Positions 7,269 to 14,688 of a stretch of 64,000 nt of DNA are shown piece by piece. The notes beneath the pieces are model-generated. The model had not been told where the DNA came from and made no database searches. It was given only the letters and a program-made list of their open reading frames with translations. This DNA is from Lysinibacillus sphaericus OT4b.31 (lineage in GTDB: Bacteria; Bacillota; Bacilli; Bacillales_A; Planococcaceae): assembly GCF_000392615.1 (NCBI RefSeq), contig NZ_KB933398.1:3881851-3945850 (forward strand), in the 5' to 3' direction. A program made the translations under genes and the position numbers. Each line of letters starts with the position of its first letter. Positions within the stretch are counted from its first letter, which is position 1.

Positions 7269-7419
7269 TCATAAAATATGTTCTTCTGGAACTATATCAT
7301 AATTAAACCCTTTAAATGAAACTGTTCTTAATGAACCTGAGCTCGTTTTTTCGAGATACTGAACCTTACAATTCAATCTTGGTTCCAACCAAATCATATT
7401 ACGTTCTACCTTGGTTACG
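7269..7419 (-). pseudogene. C-terminal fragment of an ATP-dependent DNA ligase
   Basis: The minus-strand frame encodes about 49 residues ending at 7269: MIWLEPRLNCKVQYLEKT, then SGSLRTVSFKGF. This is the OB-fold end of LigD-type/short ATP-dependent ligases (consensus W-x-E-P-x-L-x-C-x-V-x-Y-x-E-x-T ... G-x-L-R-x-x-x-F-x-G). The catalytic nucleotidyltransferase domain is absent. The frame stops being readable exactly at 7420, where an internal transposon terminus begins, so an insertion or recombination at that end seems to have cut the gene. Confidence 0.65.
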
Positions 7420-7566
7420 TGTAGCTTTATAATAAAGTTTGATTAAAAATGCTCTGAAAAGGTTGGTTTTTAATATAGAAGAAACCCACGTGTTTAGAAC
7501 AAAGATTGAGCAAAATAAGTTGGTTTAGTTTTGTTTGAACAAATTTTTTATAAAAAAGATTGATTA
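7420..7566 (+). mobile_element. Internal left-end copy with three TnsB-type sites
   Basis: Terminus TGTAGCTTTAT, then sites AATAAAGTTTGATTA (7431-7445), AACAAAGATTGAGCA (7498-7512) and AAAAAAGATTGATTA (7552-7566). Site number, spacing and orientation mirror the true left end at 5453. The segment between sites 1 and 2 shares TATAGAAGAAACCC with the copy at 10050, so the copies are homologous and not chance motif matches. Confidence 0.8.
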
Positions 7567-7775
7567 AAACTCTTCGTTTTTATAAAACTGACTTTTCTGT
7601 AGTTATAAAACACCCCTTTAGACAACTAAAATCTAGAGGAGTTTTTCATCGCGATTTTTTAATCGCAATTTTATTTCAAATCTACAGTTGACAGAAAAAT
7701 CTTATCGGAGTACAATCGGAGGTAATCAGAGAGAACGTCTGATTGGAGTCTAATGCGATTAGGAGATGATTAAGG
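7567..7775. other. Spacer between an internal end and the HTH gene, with an imperfect hairpin
   Basis: An imperfect hairpin (about 7604-7649, CCCCTTTAGA against TCTAGAGGAG) and the inverted terminus at 7661-7686 lie here. Repeats of the type ATCGGAG/ATTGGAG stand just before the next gene (about 7703-7765). No gene is seen. Confidence 0.4.
7661..7686 (-). mobile_element. Second internal terminus with inverted polarity
   Basis: Minus strand from 7686: TGTAGATTTGA, then AATAAAATTGCGATT (7675 down to 7661). It closely matches the inverted end at 7047 (both carry the variant TTGCGAT), so the two derive from the same type of end. Only one site is present. Confidence 0.5.
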
Positions 7776-8444
7776 TTGACAGTGGACGAAATAATGGAGC
7801 TTACTGGTCAAAAAAGAGGAACAATTGAGCAATTTAGGAGTGTGCTGCAAAAGTATCGATTAATAGAAAAACATCAATCTTTGGACAAAAGAGCAGTTAC
7901 AACGTTCATGAAAGCAGTTGAATATAAAGAAGCAAAAGAAAATAATTGGATAGAATCTATAGAACGTGCTATACAACATGAGTATGGTGAAGAGATGGTA
8001 TTACCACATATTTGGACTAGGAAAATTGTTTTAAAAGATTTAATTTGGAAAATAATAAATCGACGAGTTACTATAGAACGAGTTGGTAGTTCATTCCCGC
8101 CTAATGATGTTGATTCTGAGGAGTACCACATAGTGTTTAAAATCATAATAGATAATTTCGTAGAAATGGGTAAAACTATTGATACTTACAAAAATAGTTA
8201 TGGCACAGATGGTAATCCTGTAACAACATTCATTTGTAAAGGTAAAGATTTTGTATATTACATAGTAGGAAAATATAATAGTATTACCAAAAGTGAAGAT
8301 ATTCATGTGTTTTATAATGATGGGCTCGAGTTTAATCTAATGAAATGTGAGCATATCTGTGGCGGAAACGGCGACAAAGGGCAACTAGATGAACTATGGA
8401 GAACCTGCTCCTCTTTTGCTAAAGACCAATCGGTAGTGGAATAG
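7776..8444 (+). CDS. Hypothetical protein with N-terminal helix-turn-helix-like segment
   Basis: 222 residues from a TTG at 7776 (an in-frame GTG at 7782 is an alternative; AGGAGATG lies upstream). The first 40 residues (VDEIMELTGQKRGTIEQFRSV) look like a DNA-binding helix-turn-helix. The rest mixes helices with a C-terminal segment of alternating strands (about 120-190) and two cysteines near CEHICGGNGDKG. The family is not recognised. The gene is convergent with the GAF pair and shares a bidirectional terminator with it. It may regulate neighbouring cargo, but nothing in the sequence proves that. Confidence 0.6.
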   Translation: MTVDEIMELTGQKRGTIEQFRSVLQKYRLIEKHQSLDKRAVTTFMKAVEYKEAKENNWIESIERAIQHEYGEEMVLPHIWTRKIVLKDLIWKIINRRVTIERVGSSFPPNDVDSEEYHIVFKIIIDNFVEMGKTIDTYKNSYGTDGNPVTTFICKGKDFVYYIVGKYNSITKSEDIHVFYNDGLEFNLMKCEHICGGNGDKGQLDELWRTCSSFAKDQSVVE

Positions 8445-8475
8445 CAGTTCTGCTCTTACTTTTTTTGACTATAAA

Positions 8476-8506
8476 AAACGAGCACCTTATAAAAAGCTGC
8501 TCGTTT
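8476..8506. terminator. Bidirectional terminator between convergent cargo genes
   Basis: AAACGAGCA pairs with TGCTCGTTT around a 13-nt loop, with A and T runs outside on both strands. Confidence 0.7.
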
Positions 8507-8516
8507 CACATTTATC

Positions 8517-8705
8517 TTATCTAGAAAATAAAGAAAAAAATCTTTTCTTTCCTGTCATTTTGTTCTTTTTAGTTACTGCTCTATCAATTTTTCCAAGTAC
8601 TGCTTGACTGTCTTCAATTCTTTTGTAAGCCTGCATTAAAATTTGATCAATTTCTTTAGAACCAGTGGGTTTAATTTTTCTATTCATTGCTCCCATAATT
8701 TTCAC
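8517..8705 (-). CDS. Small basic protein coupled to the GAF gene
   Basis: 62 residues, starting with GTG that overlaps the TGA of the upstream GAF gene (GTGA), a translational-coupling arrangement. The product is helical and basic (KIKPTGSKEIDQILMQAYKR), ending in a Lys/Arg/Phe cluster, with no membrane span or known motif. The tight coupling suggests it works with the GAF protein, perhaps as a subunit. No family recognised. Confidence 0.55.
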   Translation of the reverse strand: MKIMGAMNRKIKPTGSKEIDQILMQAYKRIEDSQAVLGKIDRAVTKKNKMTGKKRFFSLFSR

Positions 8706-9796
8706 CCCGCTGCTTTTGTTGACTTAATTTTATCATGTATCATTAAAAGTGTACAACATCTAACATAAAATTCAACTGTTAATAGGTCTGATTCTATAAA
8801 GCCTTCTTCACTTTCTGATTGTAAACATAGAACCCCAACAACTTGATTATCAATAGCGAGTGGATATCCCAAGATTGAACCGATTTTTGTAGCAGGTAGT
8901 CCACCATCTTCAAACCTTGAATCCTTTTCTTCTATATTGTTAATAATTTCTGCTTTGTTTTTTTCCCAAATATAACCTGCAAAACCAACTCCTTTGTTAA
9001 ATACCCTTTTATCAACTGATTCAAAGTTAATCCTAACGCTGGAAGCAATTTTCAATTGGTCTCCTTCTACTTTAAATAAAGAGATGGATTTATCACTTTG
9101 GTCTTTTTCTAAAATTGTTATACATTCTTCCAAAATCAATTTTAGCCCCGTATCGAGGGGAAGCTCTGAGTCTTTATAATACGAATAATTTAGTGATCTA
9201 ACTACCCTAGTAGCATTTTTATTATGACGCATTAATATTCGTAATCGTACCTCTAATTGATCTAAACTATCTATTAGTCCCGTTTGGTGTTCACCTGCTT
9301 CTTTTAGTAATGCCAAATTTTTATTATAGTCTACAATGAGTTCTCTATAACTAGTATCTAAATCTGAGGCCTTCTTTTTAAAAGCTGGATCATAAAAGGG
9401 ATTGGGGAAGCTTGTTACTGCTGTTCCGATTTCTATTTTTTCATTAATTCTCCACGTGTTACCAATAAATCGTACAATACGATAACCTAAATATACAAAT
9501 CCTATAGCACTAAATAATTCCCACTTATTAAAATTATCCACATTTTCAATTAGATTTAACTTAAATAAAGCGATTGATATCCATTCACTCATTGTTGGTA
9601 AGAATGTGTTAAAAAGAATCATAAATAAAACTAATGCAACTCCATAACAAAGAAATAACTTTTTCTTAGATAGTGGCTCTTCTTTTGCTAATTGTTGTTC
9701 CTGTGGATTAACTTCTGGATTCTTTTTGTCGTCATTTGTAGTTGTACTACTTTCTTCTAACATTGTATTTTTAGAATCTGCGTATTGATTACTCAA
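8702..9796 (-). CDS. Membrane protein with C-terminal GAF domain
   Basis: 364 residues from a TTG start with AAGGAG nine bases upstream. A polar N-terminal tail of about 45 residues precedes two transmembrane segments (about 47-70 and 90-112), then a helical linker likely to form a coiled coil (about 140-190). The C-terminal GAF domain (about 195-355) shows GFAGYIWEKNKAEIINNI and the ILGYPLAIDNQVVGVLCLQS strand-turn-strand typical of the fold. No kinase, cyclase or effector domain is fused, so it would sense a small ligand or redox state at the membrane and pass it on, possibly through the coupled 62-residue protein. Role inferred only. Confidence 0.65.
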   Translation of the reverse strand: MSNQYADSKNTMLEESSTTTNDDKKNPEVNPQEQQLAKEEPLSKKKLFLCYGVALVLFMILFNTFLPTMSEWISIALFKLNLIENVDNFNKWELFSAIGFVYLGYRIVRFIGNTWRINEKIEIGTAVTSFPNPFYDPAFKKKASDLDTSYRELIVDYNKNLALLKEAGEHQTGLIDSLDQLEVRLRILMRHNKNATRVVRSLNYSYYKDSELPLDTGLKLILEECITILEKDQSDKSISLFKVEGDQLKIASSVRINFESVDKRVFNKGVGFAGYIWEKNKAEIINNIEEKDSRFEDGGLPATKIGSILGYPLAIDNQVVGVLCLQSESEEGFIESDLLTVEFYVRCCTLLMIHDKIKSTKAAG

Positions 9797-9952
9797 AATA
9801 CATCACTCCTTGACGTTTTTTATAAAACATTACAGAAATGCCATTTATCATAGTAAATTATACCGAATAATAGTATTTTAATTAAGTACTTTTGGTACAA
9901 TCGTAAAATAATAGAAAACGTGATAACGCTATACAATATTCACCAGAAAAAA

Positions 9953-9982
9953 TGCCCCTTTAGATAGAATTTTAAAGGGGCA
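9953..9982. terminator. Hairpin terminator upstream of an internal end
   Basis: TGCCCCTTTA and TAAAGGGGCA pair perfectly across about 9-10 nt. It lies between the GAF gene start and the internal terminus at 10050 and does not obviously serve any surviving gene. Confidence 0.55.
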
Positions 9983-10049
9983 AAATGAGACTGTAATCTA
10001 ATTTCTATATCCTCATTCAACTAGCAAATAGAGAATAAAAGGCATCTAA

Positions 10050-10141
10050 TGTTGGTTTGGAATAAAATTTGATTAAAAGAATGCTGCAGACGTTGATTTT
10101 ATTATAGAAGAAACCCTTACATTTTAAAAAAAGATTGTTCA
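10050..10141 (+). mobile_element. Internal left-end copy, diverged (two sites)
   Basis: Terminus TGTTGGTTTGG, sites AATAAAATTTGATTA (10061-10075) and AAAAAAGATTGTTCA (10127-10141). The stretch between them resembles that of the copy at 7420 (shared TATAGAAGAAACCC). The third site expected about 50 bp further on is not recognisable. Confidence 0.7.
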
Positions 10142-10279
10142 AAAGGTGTGCAAACAATAAACATCTTCCTTTCCTATCCCTTGGGTAATCCTGATTCATC
10201 AACAATCTATTGAAGGCCAAATTCATCAACAGTACAAGTACATCCAGTACAATTTAATTTAAGCTCATACCCAAAATAT

Positions 10280-10305
10280 TGTAGCTTTATAATAAAGATT
10301 GAAGT
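10280..10305 (+). mobile_element. Internal left-end copy, terminal part only
   Basis: TGTAGCTTTAT followed by AATAAAGATTGAAGT and then TTTGATCAAAA. This matches the terminus at 7420 base for base over the first 18 nt. No further sites follow. It lies about 150 bp upstream of the Pepco/trypco-like gene and marks the outer border of the ietAS module. Confidence 0.65.
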
Positions 10306-10372
10306 TTGATCAAAATCGCTAAAGTAATCTCCAAATTGTACATTCATTGTTGTCTATAACATTAGGAAAAAT

Positions 10373-10410
10373 AATAAATTTAACATTATTATAATAATGT
10401 TAAATTTATT
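10373..10410. promoter_or_regulatory. 38-bp perfect palindrome before the Pepco/trypco-like gene
   Basis: AATAAATTTAACATTATT is followed by AT and then its exact reverse complement. The palindrome ends 1 bp before the AAGGAG ribosome site of the gene starting at 10427. In DNA it could be an operator; in RNA it would be a strong hairpin just ahead of the Shine-Dalgarno. Confidence 0.6.
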
Positions 10411-10426
10411 TAAGGAGTATATTTCT

Positions 10427-10711
10427 ATGAGCAATGATGAAAAAATTATTCTAATGATGCCAAAAATACAAACACATGAAGAAACAGTCGAAGAAGCATA
10501 TGGTCCATCAACTGGTACAGTATTAGAAGAACAAGTTCCAATTAGCCCTAGTGCTATCTCGGAATTTGCTAACCAATACACAGGCTATGAACTAGATACT
10601 ATTGAAGTCCATGTAAAAGGTGCTGCTCAAACTAATGGGATTACAAGATTATTTGTTGGTCTCTCAGGAGAAGCAGGCGTAAAACTACAATTAAAAAAGA
10701 AAAAATCCTAA
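10427..10711 (+). CDS. Small protein, possible Pepco/trypco-like peptidase-associated domain
   Basis: 94 residues. The ATG at 10427 is chosen because AAGGAG lies at 9-nt spacing; an in-frame ATG 30 bp upstream has no such site and lies in the palindrome. The first half is acidic; the C-terminal half (ISEFANQYTGYELDTIEVHV, then GITRLFVGLSGEAGVKLQLK) is a strand-rich module ending in a lysine tail. It recalls the small peptidase-co-occurring (trypco/Pepco) domains described beside NTPase-peptidase conflict systems. It is convergent with a subtilase gene, which fits. The assignment is tentative. Confidence 0.5.
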   Translation: MSNDEKIILMMPKIQTHEETVEEAYGPSTGTVLEEQVPISPSAISEFANQYTGYELDTIEVHVKGAAQTNGITRLFVGLSGEAGVKLQLKKKKS

Positions 10712-10723
10712 AACTCTTAACTA

Positions 10724-10763
10724 AAAACATACAAAGAGCCTGTAATAGCTCTTTGTATGTTTT
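10724..10763. terminator. Bidirectional terminator between the small gene and ietS
   Basis: AAAACATACAAAGAGC is perfectly complementary to GCTCTTTGTATGTTTT around an 8-nt loop. It serves both converging genes. Confidence 0.85.
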
Positions 10764-10765
10764 TA

Positions 10766-13063
10766 TTATCCTTCAACCTCAACTTCTTCGCTAACTTCAT
10801 TAAGTACATGGAATCTTCCAAAAGCCTCTGTTTCAATTCCTCCATAGATATCAGCATTATTGCCTGATAAATCTTCAATAGTTACTATCAACACATATTC
10901 AATTTCTGCGTCATTTGCAATCTCTGGTTTTGAAAACAACTGCAACCAAATCTGCCAATCACCTGGATTAAATGTTGAAAATACTTGCGAAAAATGATGT
11001 ATGTTATGCCATTTTTCTCTCCCCTGTTTATTCTGAGGATTTCTAGTTACTTCAGTGCCATTTGAGTTGATACAGTGAAAAGAGGTATCTATATAAGCTC
11101 TTAAATATTCATATCCTTTATTTGAATTCACAGGAGGCAAGCACAAACAAGTTACTTTAACATTTGCAATACTCGCTTTTCTCTTAGAATACATAGAAAT
11201 TGTAGTAGGCATATAGAATTGAACTCTTTCCTTAACCAACCTCGACATTTTTCCGGCCCTTATAAATGTTGCCCTTCCAGATTGCGAATACTTGGAGTTG
11301 TAACTATTTCCCACACCTTTGCCATACAATTGTTCACATACATCTTCTTGTTGATTTATTTGTAAGTTAAACATTGACGTGGAGAGCTCTGCATGATGTA
11401 ATAATAGCGCTTTAGCAACCATTGGATTTTTTTGAGGAATATCTTGTGATAATATAGCAAGATCCGCTGCCGCTATAGGAGCTGAAAAACTAGTTCCAAA
11501 TTCAGCTTCTAAATATCCATCTTTATTAATTACGTATGCAGCAGAATTTCCAGCAATAAAATGTTTATTCTCATTTATGAAAATATTCCCACCTGGGTAT
11601 GTCAAATCAGGTTTGGATGTACCACAAAAACCAAGCCCTACTCTGCTAAAAGGAGATAATTCTTCAGCTCCCGAAATACTCAATGGATGATTTTCACGTG
11701 TTATTGAGCCAACAGTCAAACCTAAAAAACTCTCTCCAGGTGCCGAAATTCTAGCTTCTTCATCATCTATTATATCAGTCAAATTATCATATGTTTGCCA
11801 AAGACTATGGTTACCTGTTGGTACTACAAAAACAACTCCATATTTCTCCATCAAGCAATCTAATTCATAAGCAAGATTACTAATTTTTTCATCCTTAATG
11901 GGGCGTCTGCTATTAAATGAAAGATTGAATATTTTTGTAGTATCTTTTATTGTCTCTACAGCTTTTCTAATTCTTTCGATTAATACGGGTTCAGGAATCA
12001 TACTTAATCCATCACTTATTACCGCATCAATCACTCTAACTTTAGGACAAAGTACTCCATTTTCTAAAACACTTTTATCCAAATTATCTCCAAATATTGC
12101 CCTACTAGCAACTTTCGTTCCATGTTCGGCAGTAAAATCAGTTATACCATCTGCAACCCAATAACCCGCAACACATTCATCAAGGTTACTCGGCAGTCTA
12201 ATTCCATCATCTAGTATGCAAATTATCGGTAAATCCTCATTGCCATTTTCATATCTTAACGGTATGTTACGAATATCCGTTTTCTCTGTTCTTTTACTAC
12301 TTTCAGATGTATAAAATGGAGTTAACTCCATTCTATAAATTATTTCTTGATCAGAAAGTAAATCAATACCACTAGAAGGTAAAAAAGCTCTTAAAACAGG
12401 AGTCTCATCAGATAAAAAGAAAGGTTCATCAATTAATTCTCCATCCACTTTCTTCAATTCTTCCCTTAAATAATCTAACATTTTATTATAAATACCCTTT
12501 TGCAAATTAGGGACTAATGTTATCTGTACATCTTTTTTGAAGCCATCTTTTTCTATTTCATCTGTTAAATCAGATGACTGTTTATCTTCTTTATCGACTA
12601 CTCCAATCTTATCTATATATTGAAAAAAATCCGAATCGCGTCCTTGACTCTCGACATATCGGCTTAATTTCACTTCAAACCGATCAAAATCTATCGGTGT
12701 AGATGAAACTATAGCAACATTAGATTTTTGGATTGCATTGACTTGTAAATTATTACTTAGAAAAAGCCTTTCATACCCCCCTCTTGCATCAACCTTGTCA
12801 TTTTTATTTAATTCAACTTTAAAAATAATTACTTCATCTTTTATAGGGGTACTAATATTACTTCTTTTTCTCTTAATAGTTGAGAGCCCTTCACTTAATT
12901 CCTTACCATGCTCCAAATGATTTATGTCTCTTGGTGTTTGTCTAGAGGTTGGATCATAATCTATTTTTTTCACTTCACTATCTGGTATTAAGAAATGTGA
13001 CTTTTTTCCTTCTTCATTATTATCTCTTGGTTTATCTAATGGAAAATCTTCATTATTACTCAT
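10766..13063 (-). CDS. ietS: Subtilisin-like serine protease, ietS-type
   Basis: 765 residues, no signal peptide, so cytosolic. An N-terminal region of about 270 residues precedes an S8 subtilase domain with the complete set: Asp285 in ILDDG, His314 in EHGTK, oxyanion Asn418 in PTGN and Ser525 in GTSFSAP. A C-terminal strand-rich domain (about 590-750) follows. The gene lies 13 bp downstream of an AAA-ATPase gene. This ATPase-subtilase pair matches the IetA/IetS arrangement known first as a plasmid stability pair and later as an anti-phage system (Gao_Iet). The protease is presumed to be the effector, held or delivered by the ATPase. Identification is by architecture and motifs, not by search. 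Confidence 0.8.
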   Translation of the reverse strand: MSNNEDFPLDKPRDNNEEGKKSHFLIPDSEVKKIDYDPTSRQTPRDINHLEHGKELSEGLSTIKRKRSNISTPIKDEVIIFKVELNKNDKVDARGGYERLFLSNNLQVNAIQKSNVAIVSSTPIDFDRFEVKLSRYVESQGRDSDFFQYIDKIGVVDKEDKQSSDLTDEIEKDGFKKDVQITLVPNLQKGIYNKMLDYLREELKKVDGELIDEPFFLSDETPVLRAFLPSSGIDLLSDQEIIYRMELTPFYTSESSKRTEKTDIRNIPLRYENGNEDLPIICILDDGIRLPSNLDECVAGYWVADGITDFTAEHGTKVASRAIFGDNLDKSVLENGVLCPKVRVIDAVISDGLSMIPEPVLIERIRKAVETIKDTTKIFNLSFNSRRPIKDEKISNLAYELDCLMEKYGVVFVVPTGNHSLWQTYDNLTDIIDDEEARISAPGESFLGLTVGSITRENHPLSISGAEELSPFSRVGLGFCGTSKPDLTYPGGNIFINENKHFIAGNSAAYVINKDGYLEAEFGTSFSAPIAAADLAILSQDIPQKNPMVAKALLLHHAELSTSMFNLQINQQEDVCEQLYGKGVGNSYNSKYSQSGRATFIRAGKMSRLVKERVQFYMPTTISMYSKRKASIANVKVTCLCLPPVNSNKGYEYLRAYIDTSFHCINSNGTEVTRNPQNKQGREKWHNIHHFSQVFSTFNPGDWQIWLQLFSKPEIANDAEIEYVLIVTIEDLSGNNADIYGGIETEAFGRFHVLNEVSEEVEVEG

Positions 13064-13076
13064 TTCAATTCCCTCC

Positions 13077-14258
13077 TTACTTATTCAACCAATCAGATAA
13101 AGTTGAACGAGCAATTGATGTGATTTCTGATATCTCTCGTAGATTTAAACCGCGCTCTCTTAATTCTTTAATTTTTTCCAAGTCAATATTTCCCTTTTTA
13201 TTATACAAGAAAATTTTATTATTTAAAGACTCTATTAGGTCTTTTGTAGTTATTTTTTCCTTTTTATTGTGTATTAAACATTTTTTTATAGCTTTATTTA
13301 ATACTTCTTGAATGTCAGCAAAACTAAATCCCTTACATAATTTTGCGATTTTCGCCTCATCCACGTCTAACTTAAGATGATTTTTATACTTTAACAACAA
13401 CTGTCTTATATATGCTTCTCTTAAATCATTATCAGGTAAATCTAGGTACATTACGGTATTAAAGCGTCTCCAAACTGCTCTATCTAACAAGTCTTCATGA
13501 TTTGTTGCAGCTACAAGAAAAACATTATCTGGAAGTAAATCTATATTTTGCAAAAGAGTATTAACCACTCGCTTTAACTCACCCAGCTCATTATTATCTT
13601 CTCTTTTTTTAGCTATAGCATCAAATTCGTCTAAAAATAAAACAATTTCTTGATTATTAACGGAATCAAAAATTTTCCTCAGATTTGTCCCAGTCTGACC
13701 AAGTAAAGAAGTTATCAATGCATCTAATCTAACATAGGCTAACGGCAAGTTTAAAATATATGAGATAAAATACGCCGTAGTTGTTTTTCCACATCCTGGA
13801 GGTCCACATAACAATAATCTATTTTCAGACTTCAGATTCAGTGTCCTTAATATTTCCCTATTTTTATATTCCAATGTAATCTCTTCTAATTTCATTTGAA
13901 TACCTTCTGACAGAATCAATTCTTCAGAAATAAATTTGCCAGGATCTATTATTTCAAATAGATCATTATTTGATGATTTATCTTTTGGAGAAATAAATTT
14001 ATTACTAACTTTAGAATTATCTTTCATTACCAGCCCAGAAGATGGGCCATAACTATAACTTTCTCTATGTTCCAAGAATTTTTCATTTTCTATTTTTTTT
14101 GGGGGTAATTTTTTATACACATTTAAAATTTTTTCAGCCAATTTTATATTGCCTTTTTGTTGCTCGTCACTAATAATTTGTTCAGTTATTTCTTCAAACT
14201 TTTGATCATTATTTTCATAATGATATTTGATTAAATCAACAATATTATCTCCACGCAT
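13077..14258 (-). CDS. ietA: AAA ATPase, ietA-type, with C-terminal helix-turn-helix
   Basis: 393 residues. The N-terminal 120 residues are charged and helical. An AAA domain follows with Walker A GPPGCGKT (152-159), Walker B VLFLDEFDA (Asp210/Glu211), sensor Asn in AATNHED, and a WRRF arginine cluster like that of FtsH/Cdc48-type ATPases. The last about 30 residues (RERGLNLREISEITSIARST) read as a helix-turn-helix, unusual for such an ATPase and suggesting DNA binding. An AAAGGAGGGG ribosome site precedes the ATG. It is the first gene of a two-gene unit with ietS and is expected to control or feed the protease. Repeated TTGTCCG motifs upstream may be its operator. Confidence 0.78.
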   Translation of the reverse strand: MRGDNIVDLIKYHYENNDQKFEEITEQIISDEQQKGNIKLAEKILNVYKKLPPKKIENEKFLEHRESYSYGPSSGLVMKDNSKVSNKFISPKDKSSNNDLFEIIDPGKFISEELILSEGIQMKLEEITLEYKNREILRTLNLKSENRLLLCGPPGCGKTTTAYFISYILNLPLAYVRLDALITSLLGQTGTNLRKIFDSVNNQEIVLFLDEFDAIAKKREDNNELGELKRVVNTLLQNIDLLPDNVFLVAATNHEDLLDRAVWRRFNTVMYLDLPDNDLREAYIRQLLLKYKNHLKLDVDEAKIAKLCKGFSFADIQEVLNKAIKKCLIHNKKEKITTKDLIESLNNKIFLYNKKGNIDLEKIKELRERGLNLREISEITSIARSTLSDWLNK

Positions 14259-14353
14259 AAAAACCCCTCCTTTCGGACAAATTCATTATAATACCTTAGA
14301 TTATACCATATATAAATAGTTTTTATTCAAATATCTCGGACAATGCCGGACAA
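14259..14353 (-). promoter_or_regulatory. ietA promoter region with TTGTCCG repeats
   Basis: A TATAAT -10 (complement at 14300-14305) lies about 45 bp upstream of ietA. Two TTGTCCG direct repeats lie at 14337-14343 and 14347-14353, spaced by one helical turn upstream of the likely -35 position. A third lies at 14274-14280 beside the ribosome site. The layout suggests a protein-binding control region. Confidence 0.45.
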
Positions 14354-14400
14354 CGTTTATTTAGATACTAATTATAAACAGAGCTATATTTAAACATAAT

Positions 14401-14436
14401 AATAAATAATAAGAACTTATGTTCTTATTATTTATT
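14401..14436. other. 36-bp inverted repeat between tnsE and ietA
   Basis: AATAAATAATAAGAAC, loop TTAT, then the exact reverse complement (16-bp arms). It could end tnsE transcription or act as an operator for ietA. It is AT-rich and begins AATAAAT like the palindrome at 10373. Confidence 0.55.
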
Positions 14437-14551
14437 TTATTTTATATCTCCTTCAAAATCAAATAAAAACTCAACAAACTTCCAACAGTTAAAAGTTTAT
14501 TGATCCTCATAATTTATGAATTTGGGCTTATTAGTCAGTCCTTAGCACTTG

Positions 14552-14577
14552 GAGCACAGTTTAATAAAAAATATTAT
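14552..14577 (+). mobile_element. Degenerate internal left end next to the tns core
   Basis: TTAGCACTTGG followed by AGCACAGTTTAATAA and AAA resembles the true left end (TGTAGCTTTGG AATAAAGTTTGATAA AAA) with a 1-nt insertion and several substitutions. No further site is visible in 14259-14688. If real, it marks the original border of a 9.2-kb tns-only element. Confidence 0.35.
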
Positions 14578-14688
14578 TCTACCTACTACCTACTGAAAGT
14601 GATGATTTAACCAAAATTCTTATAATTAGGTATGGAGTTCAGTTTTATTTTAAAAATTACATTTCAAAAATATTGATAGTGTAAAAAT

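Noticed and set aside
8900-9200. GAF protein considered as a histidine kinase or cyclic-nucleotide enzyme
   Set aside because: No H box, ATPase, GGDEF, EAL or cyclase motif follows the GAF domain; the protein ends with it.
14640-14661. TGTAATTTTTAAAATAAAACTG on the minus strand as a further end
   Set aside because: Terminus and site agree poorly with the consensus, and the AT-rich spacer after tnsE gives such matches easily.
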